From JBKEDC01 sp047974225 (GTDB lineage: Bacteria; Bacteroidota; Bacteroidia; Bacteroidales; Prolixibacteraceae), in contig JBKECD010000139.1 in NCBI GenBank assembly GCA_047974225.1, positions 1 to 64,000 of the forward strand: a stretch of DNA of 64,000 nucleotides. The letters are read 5' to 3'. The position numbers and the translations under genes were made by a program. Positions 26,659-36,700 of this stretch are shown here, piece by piece. Within the stretch, counting starts at the first letter, position 1. Every line of letters starts with the position of its first letter. Below the pieces are notes generated by a model. It made no database searches and was not told the DNA's origin. It saw nothing but the letters and a program-made list of their open reading frames with translations.

Positions 26659-28075
26659 AACTAACATATGGTCAAATATCGACTGGGTAACAATCCTACT
26701 CTATCTTCTTTTGTGCACACTTGGCTGGGTGAATATTTATTCAGCTGTCTATAATGAGGAGCACACGAGCATATTCGACATCTCCCAACGCTATGGCAAG
26801 CAGATCATTTGGATCGGTGCCGCCTGCCTTGTTGCTGTTACGATTATTCTCATCGACAGTAAATTCTTCATCAGCTTTGCTTTTCCTTTTTATGGGCTGA
26901 CGCTCTTTCTACTACTCTTTGTGCTGCTTTTTGGAACTGAGGTGAATGGCGCTAAGTCTTGGTTTCAGATTGGAGAATTTGCATTTCAGCCCTCCGAGCT
27001 CACCAAGACCACCACAGCACTTGCTCTGGCAAGCTTTCTGAGCTCATACGACTACAAGCCCAGTATCAGTTCGCTAGCCATCATCGCCCTAATCATTGGC
27101 ACGCCTATTCTATTCATCTTATTGCAAAATGACACGGGCTCTGCCCTTGTGTTCTTTGTGTTCATCTTGGTGCTTTATCGCGAAGGACTGCCTGGCATCT
27201 TCCTATTCCTCGGATTTGTCGCGGCGATTACCTTTATTATCTCGCTGCTTTTTTCTCCCATCATTACGATTTTGAGCATCAGTTGCTGCTGCGTGCTGTC
27301 GTTTGGATTCATCAGCTCCAATTGGAAAGACACCTTCAAAATGCTACTGATGTGTGTGATTATTTTTGCTCTTACGTGGCTGGCTGACGCTATTCTAAAC
27401 CTTCAGTTAAGCGACGGATTCATGGCTAGCTGCTCATTTGCCTTCTTCTTTTTGGTGTGTATCGTCTATGCCTTTATCCACAAAGCGAAGAAAAACATCC
27501 GTTGGCTGCTGCTCATTTATTTCGGATTAGTGGGCATGAGCTTCTCGGTAGATTATGTGTTTGAAAGCGTTTTAGAACCACACCAACGGGTGCGCATCGA
27601 GGAACTGCTCGGCATGAGCTCCGACCCTCTTGGGGCGGGCTACAATGTCAATCAGTCGAAAATTGCTATTGGATCAGGTGGATTGTCGGGCAAAGGATTC
27701 CTGCAAGGCACACAAACAAAGTTCAACTTTGTGCCCGAGCAAAGCACCGATTTTATTTTCTGCACCGTGGGCGAAGAATGGGGATTCTTGGGGACGTCCA
27801 TCGTGATTATTCTCTTCATCGCCTTGCTACTACGCTTGATATTTCTAGCCGAGAGGCAGCGTTCAAGTTTCAGTCGCATCTATGGATACAGCGTGGCATG
27901 CATCATCTTTTTCCACATGGCGATAAATATTGCCATGACTATCGGACTAGCGCCTGTTATCGGTATTCCCCTACCCTTCTTTAGCTATGGAGGCTCATCA
28001 TTATGGTCGTTCACCATCATGCTATTCATCTTCGTCCGACTAGATGCTAGCCGAAGCGAAAAATTGTCGAATTAA
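26648..28075 (+). CDS. rodA: Peptidoglycan glycosyltransferase RodA
   Basis: A 475-residue SEDS-family polytopic protein. Signature segments are GAKSWFQIGEFAFQPSEL with the following Lys-Thr, LLQNDTGSALVF, QSKIAIGSGGLSGKGFLQG, FVPEQSTDFIFCTVGEEWGFLG and the C-terminal IPLPFFSYGGSS. It polymerises glycan strands with PBP2. It is slightly longer than many RodA proteins because of extra hydrophobic helices in the middle (about residues 190-300), as is usual in Bacteroidales. It is the last gene of the operon, and its stop overlaps the convergent START-like gene by 4 bases. Confidence 0.95.
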   Translation: MRSRTNIWSNIDWVTILLYLLLCTLGWVNIYSAVYNEEHTSIFDISQRYGKQIIWIGAACLVAVTIILIDSKFFISFAFPFYGLTLFLLLFVLLFGTEVNGAKSWFQIGEFAFQPSELTKTTTALALASFLSSYDYKPSISSLAIIALIIGTPILFILLQNDTGSALVFFVFILVLYREGLPGIFLFLGFVAAITFIISLLFSPIITILSISCCCVLSFGFISSNWKDTFKMLLMCVIIFALTWLADAILNLQLSDGFMASCSFAFFFLVCIVYAFIHKAKKNIRWLLLIYFGLVGMSFSVDYVFESVLEPHQRVRIEELLGMSSDPLGAGYNVNQSKIAIGSGGLSGKGFLQGTQTKFNFVPEQSTDFIFCTVGEEWGFLGTSIVIILFIALLLRLIFLAERQRSSFSRIYGYSVACIIFFHMAINIAMTIGLAPVIGIPLPFFSYGGSSLWSFTIMLFIFVRLDASRSEKLSN

Positions 28076-28455
28076 GCTCCTAGCACGCGGCGAAGCTGCT
28101 CTATTTGCACCATCCACAAATCACGTTGCGAGTCTTCTTCGCCCGGATCAACATAGTCGGTGATGATGAGCGACACGTCATTGGTCAGCTCGAGGCTGCT
28201 GACTGCAAACTCGAAGCGATAATCCGCCTCATCGCTTTCGAGCCATCGAAAAGCCACATTTTCATTCTTATTGCGATAAAGTAATTCGGCTTCTTGGGCA
28301 TGCCCATCCCACACAAAAGTGAAATGCTCGCCATCTACTTGCACATCATCGGCAAACCATTCTGCCAAGCCTGAAGCGGTGCTCAGCCGCTTAAATAGTA
28401 CATTGATGGAGCAATTCAAGGCATACTCCATCGTGATTTTACTCAATTCTTGCAT
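28072..28455 (-). CDS. START-like domain protein
   Basis: A small soluble protein of 127 residues from the ATG at 28455; a longer ORF begins at 28500. It has the AHSA1/START-like pattern of a helix-grip ligand-binding fold: EYALNCSINVLFKRLSTASGLAEWFADDV, VWDGHAQEAELL, FRWLESDE and a final long helix DSQRDLWMVQIEQLRRVLG. Close relatives are conserved in Bacteroidota as START-like proteins of unknown ligand. The shorter start is preferred because family members begin just before the first strand. It is convergent with rodA and shares 4 bases at the stops. Confidence 0.8.
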   Translation of the reverse strand: MQELSKITMEYALNCSINVLFKRLSTASGLAEWFADDVQVDGEHFTFVWDGHAQEAELLYRNKNENVAFRWLESDEADYRFEFAVSSLELTNDVSLIITDYVDPGEEDSQRDLWMVQIEQLRRVLGA

Positions 28456-28622
28456 ATTCTTGTTATTAAAATGTCCGCCAATATACTTAAAATCATGCAC
28501 ATTAAAACATTTTAAGGCAACTAATATGCTAAAAAAATCAACAGTAGCTCAAATCCCCCGTGAAATAAAGGGTTCTAAATTTCTTTTTTCGGAGTTCCTC
28601 GAACTAAGCGTCAAAGAAAAAT

Positions 28623-30092
28623 TCAAAAGAAACGACGAAGCTCTTTAAATTCCAACTTATAGACCACTGCCAAAAACAAAACGAACAAAATAGCATTAAA
28701 CACATAACTCCATGCTAAAGCGTCGAACTGCACCAAATTAGAAAGCGTAAAAATCACTAGACAAAGCACGAAATAAAAGCCAATACGCTTAACCGGATAA
28801 TCAATTGGGAAGTATTTTTGTCCCACCACATACGAAAGAACCATCATCAGCGCATAAGAAATCAGCACGGCATAGGCAGAAGCCATATAGCCATGACGAG
28901 GAATGAAAATCACATTGACCAGCAAAGTAATGGCAGCTCCAGCGAGCGCAAAATAAGCTCCAAAACGAGTCTTATCGGTGAGCTTATACCAAAGCGAAAG
29001 CGTGTAGTAGATGCCTAAAAAGAGATTCGCCATGAGGATTATCGGCACGATTTTCAAACCACTATAATAGGCTTCATTGATAATGTGCAGCGACTTGAAA
29101 GCTTCAAGAAAGAGTGATACCGCAAGAAAAATCACAAACCCAAAGATGGAAAAATATTTCAAAATGAGCGCATAGCCCCGCTTATTGTCATCGTTTTTGG
29201 CTTGCGAAAAAAAGAAAGGCTCAAAGGCATAGCGGAAAGCTTGGATAAACATGTTCATGATGACCGCCAGCTTATAGTTTGCCCCATAGATTCCGAGCTG
29301 AGCCATCGGGCTTTCGCCCTCGGGAATGAGCACTGGAAGCAATATTTTATCAATATTCTGATTGACCATGCCCGCCACCCCCACAATCAAAATTGGAAAT
29401 GAATACCAAAGCATCTCACGGAGCAAGCTCCGCTGAAAGCGAAAGCTAATCTTCATGTCGGGAATGAGCATCAAAAACACTAGCGCACTCGCCACCAGAT
29501 TAGAAATAAATACATAGCCCACCCCCATATCAGCTCGATAGACATGACGCACAATGCTCTCGGGATTCGACTCCAAGAGGTAGGGGCAAATGCTCAAAAA
29601 GAAAATATTCAGAAAGATATTAACAAAGATACTCACCACTTTGAGGGTGGCAAACTTGATAGGTCGCCCCTCAATGCGAAGCTTCGCAAAAGGGATGCTC
29701 GTGAAAGCATCAAGTGCCATGATGAGAGCAATCCATCGGATGTATTCGGGGAATTCGGCATAGCCCAACCAAGTGGCAATATTTCCAGAAAAAGGCAACA
29801 CCAGCAATAAAAACGCCAATGAAGTGCTTAGCAAACTCACCAACGAAGTGGAATAGACCAGCTCTTTATCTTTCGCTTGCGAAGCATAGCGGAAGTAGCC
29901 TGTCTCCATGCCATAGGTGAGAACGACCAAGACAAACGCCATGTAGGAGAATAAATTCGTAACCACGCCATATTCGCTCGGCAAAAATAAATGCGAATAA
30001 TAAGGCACCAACCACCAGTTGAGAAAACGCCCTACAATGCTGCTCACTCCATAGATCGCAGTGTCGCTTGCTAATTTTTTAAATTGACTCAA
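28623..30092 (-). CDS. Polysaccharide flippase (Wzx/MATE-like, MVF superfamily)
   Basis: A 489-residue integral membrane protein with about 14 helices and the typical N-terminus LASDTAIYGVSSIVGRFLNWWLVPYYSHLF, then PSEYGVVTNLFSYMAF. This is the oligosaccharide flippase family that moves lipid-linked glycan units across the inner membrane. No glycosyltransferase cluster lies nearby, so the substrate (O-antigen, capsule or lipid-linked glycoprotein glycan) cannot be inferred. A -7 element (TATCTTTG, minus strand, 30110-30117) sits 18 bases upstream of the start. Confidence 0.9.
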   Translation of the reverse strand: MSQFKKLASDTAIYGVSSIVGRFLNWWLVPYYSHLFLPSEYGVVTNLFSYMAFVLVVLTYGMETGYFRYASQAKDKELVYSTSLVSLLSTSLAFLLLVLPFSGNIATWLGYAEFPEYIRWIALIMALDAFTSIPFAKLRIEGRPIKFATLKVVSIFVNIFLNIFFLSICPYLLESNPESIVRHVYRADMGVGYVFISNLVASALVFLMLIPDMKISFRFQRSLLREMLWYSFPILIVGVAGMVNQNIDKILLPVLIPEGESPMAQLGIYGANYKLAVIMNMFIQAFRYAFEPFFFSQAKNDDNKRGYALILKYFSIFGFVIFLAVSLFLEAFKSLHIINEAYYSGLKIVPIILMANLFLGIYYTLSLWYKLTDKTRFGAYFALAGAAITLLVNVIFIPRHGYMASAYAVLISYALMMVLSYVVGQKYFPIDYPVKRIGFYFVLCLVIFTLSNLVQFDALAWSYVFNAILFVLFLAVVYKLEFKELRRFF

Positions 30093-30109
30093 AACGAAGA
30101 TTTTTTTTG

Positions 30110-30117
30110 CAAAGATA
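30110..30117 (-). promoter_or_regulatory. -7 element of flippase gene
   Basis: TATCTTTG on the minus strand, 18 bases upstream of the ATG at 30092. Confidence 0.55.
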
Positions 30118-30122
30118 CAAAA

Positions 30123-30224
30123 GAGTTATGAGTTATGAATTGTCAGTTGCTCGACAGTGCTCAAATAACTGGTCAGATTAATCGCACAGCCAACTCATAA
30201 TTCATAACTCATAACTCATAACTC
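30123..30224. repeat. TTATGAG heptamer repeats in inverted arrangement
   Basis: Two GAGTTAT units (30123-30136) face an inverted array at 30184-30224, which read on the minus strand is GAGTTAT units followed by TTGGCTGTGCG. The two arms could form a large hairpin between the divergent flippase and LptF/G-type genes. The family recurs at 51156 and 54726. Confidence 0.8.
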
Positions 30225-30236
30225 CCAATAATTGCT

Positions 30237-30244
30237 TATCTTTG
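30237..30244 (+). promoter_or_regulatory. -7 element of LptF/G-type gene
   Basis: TATCTTTG, 69 bases upstream of the ATG at 30313. The leader carries several near-identical GTACTTA/AGCACTTA stretches (30272-30305). Confidence 0.55.
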
Positions 30245-30312
30245 CCCCGCCTTGCAATACAGCAACCCCACTTAGGTACTTAGAGTACTTAAGCACTTAG
30301 GTACTTTATAAA

Positions 30313-31815
30313 ATGAAAAAACTTCATCTATATATCATTCGCAGCTTTGTCGGTCCATTCATCATGACCTTCTTCATTTGTGTTTTTGTGCTGCTAATGC
30401 AATTCCTTTGGAACTATATCGACGACATGGTGGGCAAAGGATTAGAGTGGAACGTGCTCGCCGAGCTGATGTTTTATGCCGCTGTGGGATTGACCCCCAT
30501 GGCATTTCCACTTGCCATGCTGCTTGCATCGATCATGACCTTTGGCAATCTAGGCGAAAACTATGAGCTGGTGGCAATGAAAGCTTCGGGCATCTCGCTG
30601 CTTCGCATCATGAAGCCCCTCATTTTTGTGGCAATAGGCATGACAGCCTTTGCATTCTATTGCTCCAACAATATCCTGCCCCAGACCAATCTCAAGTTCA
30701 ACGCCATCATGCGAAGCATCAAAAAACAGAAACCCGAAATGGCGGTTACCGAAGGCGTGTTTTCCAACGAGATTGACGGCTATAGCATCAAGGTGGAGAG
30801 CAAAAACAGAGAAACAGGCATGATGTATAAGCTGCTCATCTATGACCACACCGACAATCAAGGCAACGTGTCGGTTACACTTGCCGACTCAGGCAAGATG
30901 AATATTTCAGCCGACAAAAAAAATATGGTGATGACCCTCTATGCTGGCGAAAGCTGCACGGAGGAAGATTATCAAGAAAATAAACGCTTAAAGCGCTATA
31001 AATTTCGACGCTCCTATTTTCAGAAGCAGGTCATGCATGTGCCTATTTCAGGTTTTAGCTTCGAGGAAACCAATAGCGACAATTTTCGCAACTCATTTCG
31101 CATGCAAAACATCACGCAGCTGACCTATTTCGAAGACTCGTTGCAAAATGAATATGCCGATAAAGTCCGTCGATTTTCGCTAAATCTACGCTTCAATCAC
31201 ACGCTCAACGAAGGCGTTCGCATTTTGGGCAACAAGCTCGACACCACAGCTGTGCAGGAGGAATATCGCCCCTTGGCGATGGACAGCGTGATGAACATGG
31301 ACACCCTCTATGCTCAGATTGCCCCCGGCAAGCATCAAGATGTCATCAATAGCGCTCTGCGCGATGCCAAGCGAAACAAGCAGGTGATCAACCAAAACAT
31401 GATGGAAATTTGGAGCTTTAAGAAAAACATGAATAGATATGGCATGGAAATACACCGCAAATTCACATGGTCGGTGGCCTGCTTAATTTTCTTTTTCATC
31501 GGAGCTCCCCTCGGAGCGATCATCAGAAAAGGAGGGCTGGGACTTCCCACCGTCATATCCATCTTGCTCTTTATTGCCTACTACATTGTTTCGATTTCAG
31601 GCGAAAAGTTCGCTCGCGAAGATGTGTGGAGCAACGAAAGCGGCATGTGGTTTGGCACACTTATCTTCCTACCATTCGGCATCTTCCTCACCATTAAGGC
31701 AGTGGGCGATTCCGAAATATTTAGTACTGAAACCCAAATTGACAAGCTCAAAAAAGGATGGGCAAAAATTACAAACTACATAAAATCAAATAAAAATGAC
31801 TCCATACCAGCTTAA
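30313..31815 (+). CDS. LptF/LptG family lipopolysaccharide export permease (YjgP/YjgQ)
   Basis: A 500-residue inner-membrane protein of the LptF/G family. Three N-terminal helices include FVGPFIMTFFICVFVLLMQFLWNYIDDMVGKGL and LAMLLASIMTFGNLGENYEL. A large periplasmic beta domain follows, then three C-terminal helices (CLIFFFIGAPLGAIIRKGGLGLP). It is longer than the ~360 residues of E. coli LptF/G because of an extended periplasmic region (about 150-370). It carries LPS from the inner membrane toward LptA. It overlaps ribBA by 20 bases. Whether it acts as LptF or LptG is not clear. Confidence 0.9.
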   Translation: MKKLHLYIIRSFVGPFIMTFFICVFVLLMQFLWNYIDDMVGKGLEWNVLAELMFYAAVGLTPMAFPLAMLLASIMTFGNLGENYELVAMKASGISLLRIMKPLIFVAIGMTAFAFYCSNNILPQTNLKFNAIMRSIKKQKPEMAVTEGVFSNEIDGYSIKVESKNRETGMMYKLLIYDHTDNQGNVSVTLADSGKMNISADKKNMVMTLYAGESCTEEDYQENKRLKRYKFRRSYFQKQVMHVPISGFSFEETNSDNFRNSFRMQNITQLTYFEDSLQNEYADKVRRFSLNLRFNHTLNEGVRILGNKLDTTAVQEEYRPLAMDSVMNMDTLYAQIAPGKHQDVINSALRDAKRNKQVINQNMMEIWSFKKNMNRYGMEIHRKFTWSVACLIFFFIGAPLGAIIRKGGLGLPTVISILLFIAYYIVSISGEKFAREDVWSNESGMWFGTLIFLPFGIFLTIKAVGDSEIFSTETQIDKLKKGWAKITNYIKSNKNDSIPA

Positions 31816-33010
31816 TAGCATCCCCGAAGCCATCGAAGCCATCAGAAATGGCGAGATTATCATCGTGGTGGATGATGAGGATAGAGAAAATGAAGGCGAT
31901 TTTATCGCTGCTGCCGAAAAAATAACCCCTGAGATGGTCAATTTCATGACCACCCACGGACGAGGCTTGATGTGTACTCCGCTCACCGAAGAGCGCTGCG
32001 AAGAATTAGAGTTGGAGCTCATGGTGGGCAAGAACACTGCCACCCATGAAACGCCCTTCACCGTGTCGGTCGATTTGCTCGGCAATGGCTGCACCACAGG
32101 CATCTCGGCTTCCGACCGTGCGAAAACAATTCAAGCACTTGTCAATCCCGACACCACACCGAGCGACCTCGGTCGCCCGGGGCATATTTTTCCGCTGAAA
32201 GCAAAAAATAGAGGGGTCATCCGTCGTGCGGGGCACACAGAAGCAGCAGTCGATTTAGCTCGACTAGCAGGCTTGCAGCCCGCTGGGGTGCTAATCGAAA
32301 TTATGAATGAAGATGGCACCATGGCTCGACTTCCCGAATTGGTGGTCTTGGCAGAACGCTTCAACATGAAGTTAATCAGCATCGAAAGTCTTATTAAATA
32401 TATCTTGGAGACGGAAAGCCTCATCGAAAGAGGTGAAGAGGTGAAAATGCCCACGGAGCATGGCAACTTCCGAGCTATTCCATTCTTGCAAAGGTCAAAT
32501 GGCATGGAGCACCTTGCACTCATCAAAGGAGAATGGGCTCCTGATGAAGAAATCTTAGTGCGCATGCACTCGTCATGTATGACTGGTGATATTTTCGGGT
32601 CGAAAAGATGCGAATGTGGCGACCAGCTACACACAGCCATGGAGATGATTGAGAAAGAGGGTAAAGGCGTGGTGGTGTATATGATGCAAGAGGGGCGCGG
32701 AATTGGATTGATGAATAAAATTGCGGCCTATAAGCTGCAAGATGAAGGACTCGACACCGTGGATGCCAATATCCACCTCGGATTTAAAGCTGATGAACGC
32801 GATTATGGCGTGGGAGCTCAGATTCTCCGAAGCTTAGGCGTAAGCAAAATGCGACTGCTGACCAACAATCCCATCAAACGCATAGGAATTGAAGGATACG
32901 GATTGCAAGTAACTGAAAATATAGCTATCGAAATCGAGCCCAACGAATACAATCAGAAATACATGCAAACCAAGCGCGACCGCATGGGGCACGAGCTGAA
33001 AAAACTGTAA
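31796..33010 (+). CDS. ribBA: Bifunctional DHBP synthase / GTP cyclohydrolase II RibBA
   Basis: A 404-residue fused riboflavin enzyme. The N-terminal 3,4-dihydroxy-2-butanone-4-phosphate synthase domain has IIVVDDEDRENEGDF, the substrate-binding TTHGRGLMCTPL, and RRAGHTEAAVDLARLAGL. The C-terminal GTP cyclohydrolase II domain has the zinc cluster CMTGDIFGSKRCECG and MQEGRGIGL, followed by NNPIKRIGIEGYGL. Both domains look active. The start overlaps the end of the LptF/G-type gene by 20 bases, so the two are co-transcribed despite unrelated roles. Confidence 0.97.
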   Translation: MTPYQLNSIPEAIEAIRNGEIIIVVDDEDRENEGDFIAAAEKITPEMVNFMTTHGRGLMCTPLTEERCEELELELMVGKNTATHETPFTVSVDLLGNGCTTGISASDRAKTIQALVNPDTTPSDLGRPGHIFPLKAKNRGVIRRAGHTEAAVDLARLAGLQPAGVLIEIMNEDGTMARLPELVVLAERFNMKLISIESLIKYILETESLIERGEEVKMPTEHGNFRAIPFLQRSNGMEHLALIKGEWAPDEEILVRMHSSCMTGDIFGSKRCECGDQLHTAMEMIEKEGKGVVVYMMQEGRGIGLMNKIAAYKLQDEGLDTVDANIHLGFKADERDYGVGAQILRSLGVSKMRLLTNNPIKRIGIEGYGLQVTENIAIEIEPNEYNQKYMQTKRDRMGHELKKL

Positions 33011-33026
33011 GGGAAGAGGGAAGAGT

Positions 33027-33058
33027 AAAAAAAACGAGCTTGCGCTCGTTTTTTTTTA
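33027..33058. terminator. Bidirectional terminator between ribBA and the repressor gene
   Basis: Stem AAAAAAACGAGC / GCTCGTTTTTTT with loop TTGC, between convergent genes. Confidence 0.9.
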
Positions 33059-33715
33059 TATCATTGCCCGATAATTAACTACTGCCTTGACCAAGGCAGC
33101 TGCTTTCAGATCCTTTATCAGAAATTCTTTGGGCGTGTGATGTTGATTCTGGCTCACCAGCGTCAGTCTATCGGGTGTCGAGCCCTGCTGCACAAATTTA
33201 ATGGTGAGCATTTCTTCACCATCAAAGTCAAAATACAAAATATACATTTCGCCCCAAATCAACAATTCAGGCAAGCGATTCACCATCTTATAAATCACCA
33301 AATCGCCATTTTTCACCAGCGGATACATCGAGTCGCCACGAGCATAAATAGCTCCATCAGCCTTGGGCATATTGGGCACTACCAGATGATCAATAGGTAC
33401 TAGCCCCTTGGGGTTGATAAAAATTGATGACACCCCCGCTGTCGCTTCCATCTCATAGATAGGCACCAATTGATTTTCAAAATTAGAGTCTGTCCGCAAC
33501 TTGCGATAAGTGCTTTGCGATGGGCTCAGCTCATAATCTTCCAGATTATGCACATGAAGCTTTTCTTTAAATTTTTCAAAGAAAGAGCGTGGCACAGGGT
33601 CTAATCCATTTTCAATTCGCGACAAGAAGGGCTGCTGCACTTCGAGCACTTCAGCAAGCTGCTTTTGTGTCAATTGAAGTTCTTTTCTTAGTTTTTTTAC
33701 GTCTAAAGATTCCAT
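33056..33715 (-). CDS. XRE-type HTH repressor with S24 (LexA-like) autoprotease domain
   Basis: A 219-residue regulator. An N-terminal XRE helix-turn-helix (KKLRKELQLTQKQLAEVLEVQQPFLSRIE, about 8-36) is followed by a linker and a C-terminal LexA/CI-like peptidase S24 domain. That domain contains a possible Ala-Gly self-cleavage site (EATAGVSS) and the catalytic serine in ARGDSMYPLV; the general-base Lys is probably in LTIKFVQQG. It is likely to repress genes until self-cleaved on DNA damage. It begins 49 bases after the mfd stop on the same strand, with three AGTATAATT sites at its promoter that suggest autoregulation. A prophage-derived origin is possible. Confidence 0.88.
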   Translation of the reverse strand: MESLDVKKLRKELQLTQKQLAEVLEVQQPFLSRIENGLDPVPRSFFEKFKEKLHVHNLEDYELSPSQSTYRKLRTDSNFENQLVPIYEMEATAGVSSIFINPKGLVPIDHLVVPNMPKADGAIYARGDSMYPLVKNGDLVIYKMVNRLPELLIWGEMYILYFDFDGEEMLTIKFVQQGSTPDRLTLVSQNQHHTPKEFLIKDLKAAALVKAVVNYRAMI

Positions 33716-33717
33716 AA

Positions 33718-33776
33718 AGTATAATTTTGACCGTAAAAATAAGTATAATTCTTCATATATACTATCAAATTATACT
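33718..33776. promoter_or_regulatory. Candidate operator: repeated AGTATAATT half-sites upstream of S24 repressor
   Basis: AGTATAATT occurs at 33718-33726 and 33742-33750 on the plus strand and at 33768-33776 on the minus strand. A related AGTATATAT lies on the minus strand at 33755-33763. The pair 33742-33763 forms AGTATA-N10-TATACT, a 22-bp dyad. The cluster fills the gap between mfd and the repressor start. Confidence 0.55.
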
Positions 33777-36700
33777 CTTTTTCATTGTTTCAATGATATT
33801 TCTTGCCACACTCACCTCGTCTATTTCCTCAAAAATCAAGCTTAAGTGTTCGGTCGTTTGCTTCATTCGGCACGACGACGGATAATGATTCACATAATTC
33901 AAGATGCGACCAAAGAGTTCCGACTCATAGAATGGCGACTGCTGGTCGCCCAAAAAATAGCAAATCAGCTTATGGTTTTTCAGCACTATGCGCTCAATGT
34001 TCAGCCCGATGGCAACCCATCGCAAGCGCACCACTTCAATCAACTCTTTGGTTGGCTCGGGCAATTTTCCGAAGCGGTCGAGCAGTGCAGCCTCAAATGC
34101 CTGCAAATTTTCCTCCGACTCCACGCTGTCTAATTCCCGATAGAGCAACATCCGCTCCGAGATACTATTAATATAAGTCTCGGGGAAAAGCAGCTCCATG
34201 TCGGTGTCCACTTGGCAATCGCTGACTAGATTTTGCTGTAAGAATGCCTGATTAGCATCCTCTTCCTCTTCAAACAAGTCTTTATATTCGGTCTGCTTCA
34301 ATTCCTGAATTGCCTCATTCAAAATGCGATGATAGGTGTCATAGCCTATGTCGGCGATAAATCCCGATTGCTCAGCTCCGAGCAAGTCGCCCGCCCCTCG
34401 AATATCGAGGTCGCGCATGGCAATATTAAAGCCACTGCCCAATTCCGAGAACTCCTCGATGGCTTGCAATCGCTTGCGCGCATCGTCGTTCACCAGCGAG
34501 AGAGGGGGCGCAATCAAATAGCAAAAGGCTTTGCGCGTGGAGCGCCCCACACGCCCGCGCAACTGATGCAGCTCGCTCAATCCGAAATTTTCGGCATGAT
34601 TCACAATGATCGTATTGGCATTGGGGATGTCTAATCCCGATTCGATAATCGTGGTTGCCACCAGCACATCATATTCTCCATTGATAAAATCGAGCATCAC
34701 CCCTTCCAGCGCCTGCCCATCCATCTGCCCATGCCCCACAGCGGTGCGCACTCCGGGCACCAATCGCTTGATGGTGGTTTCCACCTCATAGATATTCTGC
34801 ACTCGGTTATGAATGAAAAACACTTGCCCTCCCCGACTGATTTCATATGAGATTGCATCACGCAAAATATCTTCGTTGAAGCCGTGCAACTCGGTGAGCA
34901 CAGGATAACGATTGAGGGGTGGTGTTTGAATAATCGAAAGGTCGCGCGCGCCCATCAAGGAAAATTGCAAGGTGCGTGGAATAGGCGTTGCGGTGAGTGT
35001 CAGCGTATCAACATTGACTTTAAATTGCTTCAATTTTTCCTTCACCGACACGCCAAACTTTTGTTCTTCGTCGATGATCAGCAATCCTAAATCGGCAAAC
35101 TGCACATCCTTTCCCACGATGCGATGCGTGCCGATGAGCATGTCAATTTTTCCCTCCTTCACCTCTTTAATTACCCGGCGCACTTCGGCGGCGGGTCGCA
35201 ACCGACTGATATAGTCCACACGCACCGGAAAATCCTCCAGACGCTTGCTAAATGATTTGAAATGCTGCAAGGCAAGAATTGTTGTGGGCACCAACACAGC
35301 CACCTGCTTGCCATCTGCCACCGCCTTAAAGGCAGCACGGATTGCCACCTCTGTTTTTCCAAATCCCACATCGCCACACACCAGCCTATCCATCGGCATT
35401 GGTTTTTCCATATCCTCCTTGATAGCATTAGTCGCCTTCACTTGGTCGGGCGTATCCTCAAATACAAACGACGCCTCCAGCTCATTTTGCAGGTAGGTGT
35501 CGGGCGAAAAGGCAAATCCTTTTTCCTCTTTTCGCTTAGCATAGAGTTGTATCAAATCGCGCGCAATGTCTTTCACCTTGCTTTTGGTTCGATCCTTCAG
35601 TTTCTGCCATGCAGCAGTGCCGAGCTTATTAATCTTGGGTTCACGCCCTTCCTTTCCTTTGTATTTTGAAATCCGATGCAGCGAATGAATGCTCACCAGA
35701 AGCATATCATTATCTCGATACGACAGGCGGATTGCCTCCTGCATTTTGCCATTGACCTCCGTTTTGACCAGCCCCATAAATCGCCCAATTCCATGGTCGA
35801 TGTGCACCACAAAATCGCCTGCTGAAAGCTTGCTGAGCTCCTTGATGGTGAATCCCTCACGCTTGGTTTTCTTCGAGCGATTTTGGAAACGATGATAACG
35901 CTCAAAAATCTGATGGTCGGTATAGCAGCACACTTTAAGGTCGTGATCCACAAATCCCTCATGCAACACCAAATTGAGGTGTTCGAAATTCACGGTCATC
36001 TCTTGGTCGGCAAAAATTGCGCGCAGTCGTTCCACTTGTTTTTCTGAATTGCTCAGAATATAATTCGTATATCCATTAGCGGATTTAATCTGCAATTCTT
36101 GCGCAAGCAAGGGGAAATTTTTGTTGAAAGTTGGCTGAACCGAAGAATTAAAATTAAGGGTTGTCGCCACGTCAAATCCCGCTCTATTTCCCACAGCCAA
36201 CTTGCGAAATCGCTGAGCTGCCTCCACAAAGCTTGAGCCCGAAATCACCTGCACATCACTCTCATCATTAATCGCTAGGGTGAGAAAATTATCCATCATC
36301 TCCCCCACCAATTGCAGGTCATTCGCCCATATCAAACTGTCGGCAGGCAGCAGATTAAGAAAGTTTTCATGCACTTCTTCCTTAAGGGCATTATGAATAT
36401 TGGGGATAATCGCCATTTCTTGCTGCTTGCTAATCGAAATCTGCGTTTCGATGTCAAACACCCGAATGCTATCCACCTCATCGCCAAAAAAGTCAATCCG
36501 ATAGGGGGCATCGCTGGAATAGGAAAACACATCCACCAAGCTCCCCCGAATGGCATATTGCCCCGGCTCATAGACAAAGTCCACCTGCTCGAAACCATAG
36601 TCGAAGAGTAATTCATTGATGAATGTAATCGAAAGCTTATCGCCCACCTTCACCGAGTGGCAGACTTGATGGAGCGCTTCGGCTTGAATGACCGTTTCCG

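Noticed and set aside
28319..28648. 109-residue plus-strand ORF between START-like and flippase genes
   Set aside because: Its first half is antisense to the START-like gene and the rest has no recognisable pattern.
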